Positions 11,140-23,241 are shown, counted from the stretch's first letter. The stretch: DNA of 64,000 bases from Nigrospora sphaerica (GCA_018287875.1 JAGVVL010000002.1:2790001-2854000); one strand, 5' to 3'. Numbers and translations are program-made. The notes: a model not told the origin generated them from the letters alone.

Positions 11140-13110
11140 CTAATGCCGGTAGCTGTCGCCACGGAAACGGCCTCCGCCTCGGTCGTCGAAGGTGGACGAC
11201 GAGGAGGCGGTGCCACGGTACCGGTCGCCGCCGCGGGGGACGCCGTGTGGCATGGGGAAGGGCGCGTCCGAAGGGCCGCCACGCCGGTTCCGGCGACGCC
11301 TGCGGCCGCCTCCGCCGTCCCGCCGGCCTCCAGGACCGCCAAAACCCCCGCCAAAACCTCCACCTCCCTGCTCTAGCTCGCGTCTGCGCTCCCGTTCCCG
11401 GTGAGGGGGTCGGATACCGAGGAAGATTTCGGGTCCGCGGTCGACCAGCTGATCGCCCCGCTCGAAAAAGTAGCGCTTGTACTCCTTGCCGAAGTCTTGG
11501 TCGTAATCCTTGGTCTTGGCGGCGCCGATGGCTGAGAGTCGCCGGTCGACCAGATCAATAGACACGGGCGTGTAGGAAATTACGGGGTAGGCGCGGGTCG
11601 TTCTCGTGTCGTCAGCGTCGTCCATCCTACTGTCCATCCTGCTTTCGGCCCTGCTGGGGTGTGCGGGCAGTGTTCGGCCGCCCTGGAAACCACGGGGTCC
11701 GAGAGGGGCGTTCTCGATGCCGGCCATGCCGCGAGGGCCCGTGGGGATGGACGGCTTGCGCTCGGGCGGCGGTGCCTTGGTTGCGGGCGCCGCTGCGCCC
11801 GTCTCCTCGAGGCGCGCAGTCACGTTGCCATTGTCGTCCTGGTCGTATATGACCTCGTACCTGCCCGACGCGCCGCGGCCACCACCGGGCTGTTCCATGT
11901 CGACCCAGTCGTGGAAGGCTTGCGGCGGCATGTAATCCACCCATAGGGGCTTTCGGTTGGACTCCTCGGGCCAGACGATGTCGTGGAGGGCTGCCCGCAC
12001 CCGCGATGCGGCCGAGACGGAATTGAAAACGACAAATGCGTGGGTGCGAATGTTATCGAGGTAAAAATCAACGACGGTGTTGTCGTCCAGGGCGAGCCCG
12101 GCCGGTGTTGCGAGTTGAAGAAGGTGCTCCTGGACTGCCTGTGGCCGAAGAGGTCTCATAAAATTCTTGATGTATAAGGCCGAAGTAGCGGGGTGGATTG
12201 ATGGCTCCACGTCTCTTTCAACCTCTGTCTCGTACGCGCCCGGCAGTTGTGACTCCAGAGGGGTATCAACTCGAGGCCCTTGCTCGGCTTCTTCTGAGTC
12301 TTGGTCCTGCATAGGCTCATCTTCCTTGAGATCATTTGGAGGGGCGTCATCCTGGCCGAGCGATCCATCCACTCTCGGGGCGGGCTCGATCGGGTCGTTT
12401 GTGCCGCCCATCTCAACCTCGGGCTCTGCAGTGGGCTCGTGGAGCGCCTTTTCGTTTGCATCCTCTGGCTGAACCGGATCGGCCAAGGCAGTCATGTCGC
12501 CTTCGTCATGCTTCGAGCGCTTTCGCGCCACCTCTTCGGCGACGGGCGGCGGGCTCGCTGAACGGCGCTTGCGCTTCTGAGAATCTTGGAGCGCCCCGGT
12601 CGGCTCTGCAGGGGCGACGGGCCCAGTCTCCGTCAACATGGTATCGCCGGACGCGGGGACTTGTTCGGCGCCAGCGAGCTGGGGGGCCGGAGGCGGGGGA
12701 ACAGAAGCTGCAGTATCATCCGTAGCTGCGGCGACCTCTGTGGTGGGGACTGTAGAGGGAAGGGGCGCATGCTCCATGGCCATCTCAGTCTCCTCCGGCA
12801 CGCCTGCTTCCGTATCTCCTGGAGCAGCAGCTGGCTCCTCGTAGCTGGAAGCGGCTGCGCCAACATCGTCTTCTGGCTCCTTTGGCTCTTCTGGCTCGGC
12901 CGGCGTAGGCTCGTCGGCGTTTCCATCAGAGGCGTCGGCGTCTGCGTTGGCTTCGGCGTCGGCGTCGGCAGGTGTTGCGGAGCCATCAGCAGCGGCGGCC
13001 TCCTCCAGGCGCGCGACCAACTCGGCTTTCAGGCCATTCTGCGGCAGACCCAGTCGCTTAAGCTCGGCCTTGAGATCGACGACCTTCAACTTGTTGTAAT
13101 CGGTAGCCAT
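11140..13110 (-). CDS. SAP-domain, RRM-like RNA-binding protein (Acinus-like)
   Basis: Single exon, 656 residues. Residues 3-38 form a SAP helix-extension-helix (LKVVDLKAELKRLGLP...), a DNA/RNA-binding module. Residues 40-300 are acidic, Ala/Pro/Glu-rich and disordered, with a basic KRKRR nuclear-signal candidate near 179-183. Residues 308-405 look like the divergent RRM of Acinus-type splicing cofactors: a SALYIKNFMRPL start, HAFVVFNSV in the RNP-1 position and a WPE...LWVDY end. A conserved block with DYDQDFGKEYKRYFFERGDQ follows at about 535-555, then FLGIRPPHRE and an Arg/Gly-rich tail with RGG boxes (575-656). Acinus proteins act in the nucleus in mRNA splicing and export as part of the ASAP complex. 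I infer the same broad role, and a Tho1-type SAP protein is the alternative. The start at 13110 begins the SAP domain directly. Confidence 0.85.
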   Translation of the reverse strand: MATDYNKLKVVDLKAELKRLGLPQNGLKAELVARLEEAAAADGSATPADADAEANADADASDGNADEPTPAEPEEPKEPEDDVGAAASSYEEPAAAPGDTEAGVPEETEMAMEHAPLPSTVPTTEVAAATDDTAASVPPPPAPQLAGAEQVPASGDTMLTETGPVAPAEPTGALQDSQKRKRRSASPPPVAEEVARKRSKHDEGDMTALADPVQPEDANEKALHEPTAEPEVEMGGTNDPIEPAPRVDGSLGQDDAPPNDLKEDEPMQDQDSEEAEQGPRVDTPLESQLPGAYETEVERDVEPSIHPATSALYIKNFMRPLRPQAVQEHLLQLATPAGLALDDNTVVDFYLDNIRTHAFVVFNSVSAASRVRAALHDIVWPEESNRKPLWVDYMPPQAFHDWVDMEQPGGGRGASGRYEVIYDQDDNGNVTARLEETGAAAPATKAPPPERKPSIPTGPRGMAGIENAPLGPRGFQGGRTLPAHPSRAESRMDSRMDDADDTRTTRAYPVISYTPVSIDLVDRRLSAIGAAKTKDYDQDFGKEYKRYFFERGDQLVDRGPEIFLGIRPPHRERERRRELEQGGGGFGGGFGGPGGRRDGGGGRRRRRNRRGGPSDAPFPMPHGVPRGGDRYRGTASSSSTFDDRGGGRFRGDSYRH

Positions 13111-14556
13111 GGCTGCGGTATGTCGTCTAGGACTGTAGGCGCATTATTCGGTGGGCTGGGCAGGTTTGGGGGTGACGTAGGTCGGTTAGTACCTGCACTT
13201 CACGAACAGGCTGGCGGAGCGAGACGAAAAATGATGGAAGCAGCAAGATGGAGCGGCCTGGGAAAGCAGAGAAAAGCGGATGAAACTTCAGGAGTCCAAT
13301 GCTGTAAGGGCGACCCGCTGGGTTTTCGACGCTGGCGGTGACGTATACGCGCACGCGATTCGCTTTGGGGAATGCTTCTGTCGAAGCGTGCCAATCCTTT
13401 GGGAACTTATTTCTTTCGGCGAGTTTGGGCGCGTTCGCGACTTTGCAGGTCCACGCTTTGGGAAAACAGCAATAATGGGCTGGCTTCCCTTTCTCCCCTG
13501 CTTTCTGGGCCCGAGAAGACTAATCCCTAAGCGGAGTAGTCGCTGTGCTGCTGGGCTGAGATATCCAGATACGTAAGTACTTTCATACTCAAGTACCTAG
13601 GTATATACAGATGTACTGACATAAGTAAAGGGGCACTTACAGAGAAAGCAACATTAAGACCAGCCCGTCTACTACTGTTTGCACCGTGTACTTAAAATAG
13701 CTGCTGCACCACGAGCATCACTATTTATCTATGCGAGCCCTACTGAGTACTACGCACATCATAACGTTGACCAGGGCAGTGGATCCCCATCCGTGGCAAA
13801 CCGGCCTCGACGTTCGAATCAAATAGTACACTGACAGTGATTGGCATGGCAAAGGCCGGCAGTTGTAGTGGCTCTCCAAGCAGGGTCCCATAGAACTTGA
13901 CCTCCATACGATGTACGTGGAGTACCTACCTCTTCATTACTTCCTTCCACGGTATCCAAGTAAGGCAAAGTACCCAGTACCTACTTCAGCGCTCAGCATC
14001 CATAACAGTAGCATGGGACAGGCTGAATAGCGCCATTACCCCACATCTTTGACCCGATTTCACACCTCATCCAATGGATCCAACCTTGATGTATGTACTG
14101 GATCGTGTACATCGTACCTGCCCGCCCCCACGCGCCACTGACTGTTACTTACAGCCCGAGAGTTGACTTGCATGGACGGATATATCCATCACAACCATCT
14201 ATCTCGATACAGCCTCGCATCCCAGCATCAAAAGACCGAATACGGGCCCAGGCGGCGCCGAGAAGCAGGAAGAGTCCACCATCCGTTGTGCTCGGCGCTG
14301 CCAGCACCGACAGCAAGAACAATGAAAACCAGGCCCCGGCAGGTTTGAATCACCTCATTCGGCCAGGCAGAGCAACCACATTGTTCGCATCCGTCAGGTT
14401 TCCAAAGTCCACCGCAGATTTCCTTCACAACCACGAATACACAGCTCCCACCCAGAGCGAGGTCTCGGGTCTTTCCCCCTTTCGTTCACCCCACAGACGC
14501 CGTATCCGCAGAAGGCTAACCACACAAAGAGTCCCCCTCTCGACTAGTCGTGCATC
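13111..14556. other. Divergent intergenic/promoter region
   Basis: Upstream of the SAP-protein gene (-) and of the unrecognised gene at 14557 (+). It carries AT-richer sequence with TACCTAGGTA and GTACCTACC words near 13590 and 13923. An open frame from 14093 runs into the next gene in another frame and looks like a shadow. Confidence 0.55.
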
Positions 14557-16141
14557 ATGGCGACGCCTCCAGAGGCCATGCCCATCAACCGGCAGGCCAC
14601 CAAGCCTACTGCAGCTGATACTCAGGTGCAAGGAGCTACTAATCATGCCTTCGAGGAACCCACGTCATCAACGTTGTCCCACAAGCGGGAACCGTCGGAA
14701 GACACCGTTGACATCAAGGTGGAGGAAGATGACGGACTGTCCAACAACCCTTTCGCTACACCTTCCCACGCAGCAAAGAGACCGAAAGCTGGGCGCACCG
14801 GCCAATTCGACTTACCACGGCCTAGTCTGCCTCTAACGCCGTTGAGCGACAAGTCCTACCTACAGACCAGTGCTCCCCTATGCATCGCTGCCGACGGGCC
14901 ATTGCTGACGGACACTTCACCTTTGACCACTCTATTCTTGCAACAACCGTCTGGCACGAGAAATTTAAACTATGCTTTTGGCCACGACTCAACATGCAAG
15001 GGCCACATTGAGATGTTGGAGGGCGAAGACTCGCCCCAGATGGTCTTGCAGTCGGTAGAGTCGGACGATCTCCAGCCCAACCAAGCCGACATGTCCATGA
15101 ATAGTGAGTTGATGCGACAAATCCAGTCTAATGCCAGCATGCAGAGTTCCGAGGGCAAGCAAGTGGAGGAGCAACTTACTCAAAGCGCAAGGAAGGAAAC
15201 TCTGACCACAAGTCAAGCGCCCGAGGAGAGCGACTCCGACGAGGACGACGCAGCGCAAGACTGGCGCCGCGAACAGATCATGCTGAACGCCGTCCTCAAG
15301 GCCCGCGACGAGTTCTCGCTTCTGCCCTCCAGTTGGAAGGTACACTTCAGCGGAGGGCCCAGTACAGACCGCATGTTCTACCGGAGGGTCAAAGAGAGAA
15401 GCTTCCGCCCTAGAATATACGCTCACTGTGAGAAGTACGAAATAACGGGTACGTATAGCCACCCGTGGTCTTCGGGTCTCGTATTGGGTGACTGACAGAG
15501 TCGCAGGCGCCCGCCACCTCAGGAACATGATGCAGATGTCTTCGCGGATCCGAGATCTTCGCCTCGCCCAGGGCAAGGTTGCGAGAGACCGGACGCGACA
15601 GCAGGCGGCAAGAGACGCGGACCAGGCGAGGCTCAACAAGGCCATTACCAAGAAGATCCACAAGCTCCTGATGGACGCCATCCACTGGTCCAAGGTCGAT
15701 GGGGGGCTCGACGACTTTGGCGACCAGCTGCTGCCCAACGTGGCCATCTTGCACGTTTCGGCGGGGGCCAGCATCTCGGAAATGCAGGCCAAGATAGACG
15801 GCCAGATGGAGGAGCTAGCCCAGAGCTGGCGCGACAGGTTTGCGACCCTCGGCTCCCAGCCTTCCTCCGAGACAACGCCTTGCCCCGTCGAGCCCGTCCT
15901 CTATGCCTTCATCATCATGAACCACCTGGTGCTCGTCGCCACCAAGGACGCAGCAACCCCCCACGCGCCCATCCACATCCCCGTCCGGATCGACATGGAA
16001 AAACCCCTCCAACAGAGCTGGAACGCGCTCGGCCTCATGGTCACCATCTGCTGGGCGCGCGACAAGCTCATGGAAGCGGCGGCCGTGCTGAAGCCGATGG
16101 CCCAGGAAGCGCGAAGAGAGGAGAGCGACCCCGATGCCTGA
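14557..16141 (+). CDS. Unrecognised acidic, probably nuclear, 508-residue protein
   Basis: Two exons, 14557-15448 and 15507-16141. The intron of 58 bases has a GTACGT donor, a branch-like GACTGAC and a GCAG acceptor, with phase matching. The N-terminal half (1-220) is Ser/Thr/Pro-rich and disordered, with short charged stretches and a possible nuclear signal (AAKRPKAGR near 72-80). An acidic patch (EESDSDEDD) lies at about 222-231. From about 240 the sequence becomes ordered and likely conserved: an RREQIMLNAVLKARDEF helix, an FYRRVKERSFRPRIYAH segment, then a long charged helix (RIRDLRLAQGKVARDRTR and on) at about 310-350 that could form a coiled coil. A C-terminal fold with FIIMNHLVLVATKD and IHIPVRIDMEKP follows. 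I do not recognise the family. Chromatin or transcription roles would be guesses. Confidence 0.78.
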
Positions 16142-17155
16142 AAACCCGAGACTCGGAAGGGCTGCGGCGGCGGCAGTAAAAACAGGCCGAGGAAAGGGAG
16201 GCGGTCCCTTGCGCCGTTTGACGGCATTTCTAGGCGAATCTTGCGGCCGTGGTCCGGTTAGCTGTTGCTTCTGCACATGCTGCCATGTTGCCGTGTAGCC
16301 CCAGGGCACTCGCTAACCTACATATTCCATAACAACTGCGACTGAAATAGCCGGGCGAACAACCCCCCTTTTTAGGTTTCCAGAGGCAAGGGCAAGGTTG
16401 TGGCGCTCACGTCTGGTATGCCCGCCCCTTGTGTACACAGCATCGTAGGGCACGAAGAGGGCACCGTTTCTGATTGGGAAGCTTTTGACCACGGGCATCG
16501 AGTCGGCGGGCTCTTTTATAGACGAAGCGCGACAGTGAGTCGCATGCGAGAGCAGACACATGAGAGGTCAAGACGGTTAAACTCATGGGAAGACCCCGAT
16601 GCTTGTTTCTAGGCTCGAGTTCCTTTTTTTTTTTTTTTCAGCCGAAGGTGCCTTGCTGAACGTTGGATTCCATAGCTTTCCGGCCCCCGAGGTGCGCAGC
16701 GGCTACCACGCACCCTGCTCATCAACGCGCCGAAACACTAACCCAAACGACCAGACACCACAGGCCGGCGCAACGGCCTTGATTGACTCCCGTGGCTACC
16801 GACCCGAGCACCGACGGCTCGGTTTTTTTGCTTCCCCCTTCCCTCTTGGCAACGACGGGCGCGGGGTCCCCAGCTCCATGTATCGCCCGTTGGCCCCGCC
16901 GCCCATTATGACCTTGGAAGCGCGTGGTCGCCTCGCCAAACAGCATGCCTCCCCGGTCGTGTGAATTCGTCGCTGTTGATTTCTCGCTTTAGCCTATACA
17001 TTGCCCCTCCTTGTCCCGCCCCATATTGGTTCGCGGTGAAAAACTGGAGAAAAGAAAAGAATAACACCCGGTCCAGTCTTTAAACGCCGCAAAACATTCA
17101 GGTTGATGCCGGTGCCCATAAGAGTCGTGACCGTGTCTTTCATGCCGCGTAACAT
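16142..17155. other. Convergent 3' intergenic region
   Basis: Between the stops of the unrecognised gene (+) and HOG1 (-). It contains a 15-base T run at 16624-16638 and otherwise no feature that I can support. Confidence 0.55.
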
Positions 17156-18593
17156 CTAGTGCCCGTTGAACTGCTCATCGAGGGGCTGGGTGTTGGAGTC
17201 TACATTGTGATAATCAAGAATCTCCGAGTACCTGTGCCCTCCCATTAGTTAGCTGGCTCCTGCCACACTGGGGCCGAATGACTTACATCATGATCTTCCA
17301 TGTATCCACGGGCAAGTCGGCGTCGTTGAAACTCCAGTCGAACTTCTCCTCGGCGATGGGCTCGTCGGTGGGGTCGTGGTAGGGGGCGAGATACTCGTGG
17401 GCCAGGGCGTCCGTCGCCGTTATCCGCTTCTTAGGGTCAAAGACGAGCATGCGCTCCAGCAGGTCGACGGCAGCCGGGTCGGCGTTCTTGAACTTGTTCT
17501 TGAGGGGTTGCCTTTCGCGCTTGGGCAGCGATTTGACAAAGCGCAGCGTATTCTCGCTCGCGATGGTGTTGATAACGTCATCCGGGGGAGTGCCCAGCAG
17601 CTCGGTGATAATGGAGAACTGGTTGACGTGATCCTTGCCGGGGAAGAGCGGCTTGCCCTCAAGCATCTCGGCGAAGATACAGCCGGCGCTCCAGATGTCG
17701 ACCTCGACGTCGTACTTTTGCCAAGTGAGCATGATTTCCGGGGCTCTGTAGTATCGGGTCGAAACGTAACCCGTCATTTGGGGGTCCTGAATACGGGCCA
17801 GTCCGAAATCGCAGATCTTCAAGTCGCAGTTCTCATTGACCAGAATGTTGCTAGGCTTCAGGTCGCGGTGAACCACACCGGCCGAATGGACGTACTTCAG
17901 GCCGCGCTGGATGCGGAGTCAGCGCGTGCTGCGGGGGCGAGCCACGGGGGGAGAGATGTTGCACTAACCATGATCTGGTACAGGAAGTACTGAATGAACT
18001 GCTTCTCCAACGGTCTTGAGGTGAGCAGACGGTGGAGATCGGTGCCAAGCAACTCGGTGACGAAGTAACTGTTGCAGTCATTAGTTCTGACTGCCATGAA
18101 ACGGGACGCCTGGGCGTGGGAGAGAGAGGAGGGGGAAGCATACATGTCCTCGAGGGGGGAAATGAAGATGTCGCTGAGCGAGATGACGTTCTCGTGCCTC
18201 AGGTGCTTCAGCAGCTTCAGCTCTCGGTATGTTCGCTTGGCCAGGACGGGGGTGCTGAAAGGCTTCATGATCTTCTTGACGGCAACATTCTGGTTGGTGA
18301 GTTGGTCCTTGGCGGAACTGCAGAGCGATGTGTGGTTAGCATTGCCCTCTACTGCTGTGCTGGCGGAGCGGGTGCGTCATAAGAGTTCCCAGCGGAGCAC
18401 GCGGGTAGATGAGGTCGTCGCACTTACCAAACCAAACCGAATGCGCCCATGCCAACGGGCTGCAAATCCGAGTACCTAGAGGCAGAGTCAACATGGCGCG
18501 TTCGTAGAGGGCGACGCCGGCGACGGGTAAGACGAACCTCGAGGTGATCTCGAACGTGGTGCCGAAAATCTGGGCGCGTATGAACTCGGCCAT
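17156..18593 (-). CDS. HOG1: Stress-activated MAP kinase of the HOG1/OS-2/OSM1 type
   Basis: Six exons on the minus strand: 18593-18538, 18475-18428, 18317-18144, 18068-17969, 17906-17287 and 17231-17156; 357 residues, the usual length for filamentous-fungal Hog1. Introns are 62, 110, 75, 62 and 55 bases and all phases fit. Residue landmarks are the N-terminal [15 protein letters not shown] signature, a Gly-rich loop (GMGAFG), the ATP-binding lysine in VAVKK (49), HRD at 139-141 and DFG at 159-161. The activation lip carries TGY at 171-173, the p38/Hog1 dual-phosphorylation motif. The C-terminal region includes the DPTDEP common-docking acidic motif. The kinase sits at the end of the osmotic-stress cascade and shuttles between cytosol and nucleus. 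The gene has a long upstream region with a CAG-type repeat and no neighbour for 7 kb. Confidence 0.97.
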
Positions 18594-19077
18594 TGTGAAG
18601 AAGGGGCACTCGGCGCGAGGCGGTGGTGCGGGAAGAAGGGTGGGAGTGGTGGTGGTGGTGGGGAGGGCGATGACGAGGAGAAAGCGACGTCGTCTACGCT
18701 CTCACGAAAGGCTGGCAGCAAGACCGAGGGTGGAGGAGGGCAAGGGCGAGGGCGGCGCCGGGTGCTGGCTGGAACAAGGCGGGGTAGATGGGCACACTGT
18801 CAGAGAGATGACGGTGGTGTTGGTGATGTTGAAAAGCAAAGAGAGTAGACGTGATGGGAACGACGGGAGGAAGGGGACAGAATGGGATGGGACGGGACGG
18901 GTAAGTAGGTATTGGAAGGATGGGATTCTCTGGCGTAGCCGAGTCCTGGGGGAAAAGTCGATGGCGTAGGGTGGGCAATCCAAACAGGAATTTCGCCAGA
19001 GATGCCGACGTGGATAAACGGGTGTCGCAGGCTGGGAAGAGCTGGAGGGCAGCGGTAGTGTAGCAAGTAGTCGCAGG

Positions 19078-19128
19078 GCAGCAGCAGCAGCAGCAGCGGC
19101 AGCGGCAGCGGCAGCAGCAGTAGCAGCA
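19078..19128. repeat. (GCA/GCG)n trinucleotide repeat upstream of HOG1
   Basis: About seventeen trinucleotides, GCA with interspersed GCG and one GTA, roughly 500 bases upstream of the HOG1 start codon. It is probably in the promoter or 5' leader and is not in a supported coding frame. Confidence 0.85.
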
Positions 19129-19449
19129 AGCAAGCAGGTCGGGAGAGGCAAAAGGCTCAAAGCGGACGGTGGGCGGGCGGGCGGCCAGTTGTGTTGGTGA
19201 GTTTGACTTATGTAAAGAGGGTTAAAAAGGGCCACGGTCTGCTGGTCTTCCCCCCCTCCAAGTTGCAGTGCCAATGCCAATGCAGAAGCGGTCTCCAGTT
19301 GGCGGCGATCGCGATCGCACGAGCAAGTCCCGGCCTGTTCTGGGCCGGGGCGGCAGGTGGATGTGGATGTTCGGCTTGTTTGGCTGGCTGACCGGGCTGG
19401 CTGGCGAGATGGATATGAGATGAGAAGGAGAGAGTGCGAGAAAGCGGGC

Positions 19450-19467
19450 GAGAGAGAGAGAGAGAGA
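19450..19467. repeat. (GA)n microsatellite
   Basis: Nine GA dinucleotides about 860 bases upstream of the HOG1 start codon. GA/CT tracts are common in fungal promoters as nucleosome-poor elements. Confidence 0.75.
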
Positions 19468-21785
19468 AACCCCCACTAATAGTAGGGACCCAACGCAACC
19501 TTAACAGGCTGGACTCGGGACCGCAAGACAGAGAGGCAGAGAGAAATGCACCCGAAAAGGATCGAGCTTCGGGCAGAGGAGGGGGTACGTATGGTGTTGT
19601 ATACGGATGACGGGGGTTTTATGCAAGATCGGCCGACGTCTACAGATGGAGGAGCGGTACCTTGGCCGCGCGAGGTTCCTGGTCGTTCGTGTCTGTGTAC
19701 CTCAGGCGCCTCGTCGTTGTCTTCTTCTTATTCCGTACTCTCTTTTGGGCTGACAGCCTCTGCGCTGACGGTGGTTTATTCTCGTGCTATTCCTGCAAAA
19801 CAGGTTGCCGGGTTTCTTGCGCGCGATCGTGCGAAGCTGGCGGGCGGCGCCTCTCTCTTATGCCGATTAGAAGGAAACCCGGTTGCTTGGGCAGTAGGGC
19901 GCGGGATAACCGGTCGCTGCCGACTCTTTTTTGGGGGGGGGGGTTCCAAGGGTAGCACGGGATAAAACGGTGCTCTTTTTGCCTTCACTGCTGCCAAACA
20001 ACGGGCCGTTAGCATCCCCATTTACAGCACTCGCAGCCATGGCGTCTCCGACCGGGGGCGCAATGCGATGACTGGCGACGGCGGGCGGAATGAGAGACTT
20101 CATGTGATGGGGGGGGGCAGGATAAGCGTTTACACCACCACATGGGACGAAAGACGCCCTACGCGGGCGGAGCGGGTAGGGATGCCAGCTGAAAACCCCC
20201 AGCGCAAACTCTCAAGCCGAGCGAGGCGGCCGCGGGAGGGGGGGTTCCAAGGGCGGGGTTCGTATGCTCGTGATGAGACTCCTTATCCTTTGCGGGCACA
20301 TCGTCGGGGACAACATCGACGGCGACACGGTTCGGGTGGTACGGATGGAAGGAAAGGCTGGATGGATGGTCCGGCCCCAGTGACCGTCGCCTGCGCAGCT
20401 TCGCCGCGTCCGTCTGTACTCACTCACCTGGGAATTACCTCCTCGTGTCCGCTCCCAAACGTGCGCGTCGAGTCGTGTAAGCGAGGCCCTCCAGGGTTTC
20501 CGTGTTGCGTCTGTGGGGAGATATCGCGCGATGGAGGTTGCGGTCTGCCGATCCGACGCTGTCGATCTCCGTCCGGCAAGCAGCAAGATCTCGCAGATGA
20601 GGCTCGCCCCGGTCCAACGGTGTGCAGCTAATACCGCCTGTGTGTGTTGCACCAACGGGTCGTCGATGAGCGATTGGCGCTCGAGAGGATTTGGTCCAAC
20701 GCTCGGGGAATCGGGCTGTACTCGTTACCTCTTGGCAGGGCTTGTCTAAAATGTATAGGCGGATGTGTAGGTCTCACGGAAGCTATGGGAGCTATGAATA
20801 GAGAGGTGGGCAGGCGTGGTGAGATGGGAAGATGACGGGCGAAAAGCTAAGTTGCCTCTAAGGACGGACGAGGCACTCGGGGAGCAGGACACTCATGCAG
20901 ACAGCAATGGGAAGCTTTGAGCCGTAAAGCAGGTTTCCCGCATCCTATCAACATATCATGACAAGGGGAACGAACTCCTTCTCCTCCTCAGCTGTTCCTC
21001 TCTCTCCACACGTGCTGTCGACGGTGGAAAACCAGCTGCCCCCTTTGCGGTGATAGTTGCTGCGAATCAGCCAGGCTGCCTGGTACTTCTGCGCGCCGCA
21101 CCGATCCTCCTCGCCAGAGGGGGCCACAGCGACCAACCACCTCTACCATGCCAGGGGAGCCTCTCTGTCCCATGATTGGGGGGCGGCGCCTCTATTGTGC
21201 CTGTCAGAGTTCTGGCCGTCGACGCCTGATGCACCTAGCAGGTGGGAAGCACGTCGCCGGCATCCCCGCTTGGGGGAGAGGCTTCCGCGCGCATGGCGAC
21301 AGGGAGGGCGTCTCCGTGGCTCGATCCCGGACGATGGACGACGGGCGGTGGGTGGTGATGAGGGGCCAACGGGCGATGGCGCGTGCCGTCTTGGACGGCT
21401 GTTCAGAGGTACCCTTTTCCTTGTTAAGGTTAGATAGGCAGCTTTCCTTGGCGGGTTGGACGTTTGTCCGGGAGAAGCGGCTGCGAGCGAAGCGGCTTCG
21501 AGCTTCCCATTCTGTAGATGTAGTAAGTACCTGGCTCCCAGGGGTTACAGGGAGGACGAGGGGATTCACAGTTCCCATGTTCGGCTCGGTAGCTGCCGGT
21601 CCATATCTGGGCAACACATCGAAACGCCAGACGATACGGCCTCCGCTCCGAGATGGATGGGCCAGGGCAGGTGGCATACTATGCATCAAAGTATTGCCCC
21701 CCCGGTCACAAGTCGAATCGAGAAAAACCCCCCTTCCCCCTTTCCCCCGGATGCACAGAAGCTGGAGGCCTGTGTGCAGGGACAA

Positions 21786-21793
21786 TGACGTCA
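21786..21793. promoter_or_regulatory. Perfect CRE palindrome TGACGTCA (candidate)
   Basis: The eight-base bZIP (ATF/CREB) site is exact. It lies 3.2 kb upstream of HOG1, a pathway that signals to an Atf1-type factor in fungi. Distance and chance occurrence make function uncertain. Confidence 0.3.
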
Positions 21794-23233
21794 ATCTCGG
21801 GCCGGAGGGCCTGGAGTGTCTGGGCTGCCCAGGAAAAAGCCTGGGGCGCTAGGTTGGAATGCTGCTTGGAGTGAAGCCCCTCACAGGAACGAATTAAGAA
21901 ACCCCCCGTCCCCCCCCCGATTTGGCCCTAAGAGGACAAGCCGCTCCCCGACGTGGCCCGGTCTTTGTTTACCAGGCCCTGGCCATCGAACCAGCCGCTG
22001 TTCATCGACCGATGGACATCACCAAAACCCATGTTTGGGGACAGATTTTTTTCAACCCCCTTCGCTTGCGCGTTCTTGTCGCCTGCCCTCGTACCAATGG
22101 GAGCTGGGCGAGGAGAGTCGGGCGGCCCTGCCCGAGAGCCCAGTCTTGTGACCTCGCTGGCATGGCATTTCCGTCCGGCGCGTGCCCAGCCTGATGCACG
22201 ATTCCCATCTGCCACACCCCATGCGCCATGCACACTAACTGGGTAGCAGGCGACCAGCTGCATCCCTCCCCTAGTTGTAGGTACTCGTACGGGTGGGCGT
22301 GCCCACCCGCGCCCGTCTCTCCCAGCGTTGTGGTTCACGATGCCCCCAGGCCCGGCCCCGTTTCGGCCAAGGCTGTCTAGTCGCTGTAGCCCGTCGCCGC
22401 AGCTCGGCCGTTTTTTCACCGTCCAATCAGCCGCTTCGACTTTGGGCACGAAATGCCTTCAGGGGGGCGAATGAGAAGATACCGGGTGCCTCACCCCATG
22501 TTTTTGTGTTTGCGAGCTTTCCTCTCCACTCGATTGGACGAGCTCGCCGGACTTTGCTTGCACACGCCTCGCCGCTGGCCACCTGCATTTGCCAATTTGA
22601 GAACGGCTCGGAGGATTAGCTCCTGAGGGCATCCTTGAAGTTGTTGGTGATCGCCGACGTCAGCCCTTTCTCTTCGATCTTGAGGCCCGAACGTTACAAT
22701 GTACCAAGATACGGCATACCTGCCTACCTACGATTCTAGTTACCCACCGGTCCTGTACGAAGGGGGCTTGCCTGCCACTTCCATGGCCGTGACCCGTTTG
22801 CTGTGCCGACACTGACAGACATGGTGCATAGTATAGCCGTACATGTCGGGCGGCACGTCGGGCACACCGAGGTAGCGAGCAGGATATACAACTACAACGT
22901 AAATCGTCACTGGGGGCCGGGCGTATGTGGACAATGCGCTGTGATGGTTGCGTGCTTGTGTGTGTCCCGCATGCCCGCCAGCCCGGCCGGGCAGCCACGG
23001 GGGGGGAACGTCCACACTCAGGCCCCTCCTTCGTGCAACGGCCACTTTTTTCAATGCCTCTCCCGGGGGCCCCGTCGCAGGTCTCTCAGGCTCACAGGGG
23101 CTCCCGGTGAGCGGTGCGCGCGCCTGACCCTTGCACCGGCCAGACCTGTCATCACGCTCACGTTCAGGGAACGCTGGCAGGCCGGAAATGCCACTTCACT
23201 TCCTTGCTAGGGCGCGCGCGCCGACGCGGGGCA

Positions 23234-23241
23234 TGACGTCA
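23234..23241. promoter_or_regulatory. Second perfect CRE palindrome TGACGTCA (candidate)
   Basis: An exact repeat of the same bZIP site 1.45 kb from the first, in the same gene-free stretch. Functional status is unknown. Confidence 0.3.

Noticed and set aside
13800..13830. GTTCGAATC, a T-loop-like word
   Set aside because: Flanking bases do not form a T-stem, and no cloverleaf can be drawn.
17376..17993. 205-codon plus-strand open frame across HOG1
   Set aside because: It is antisense to the HOG1 kinase-domain exon and reads through an intron.
21148..21852. 234-codon plus-strand open frame upstream of HOG1
   Set aside because: Composition is Arg/Gly/Pro/Trp-rich with no domain, no consistent codon bias and no splice-linked partner.
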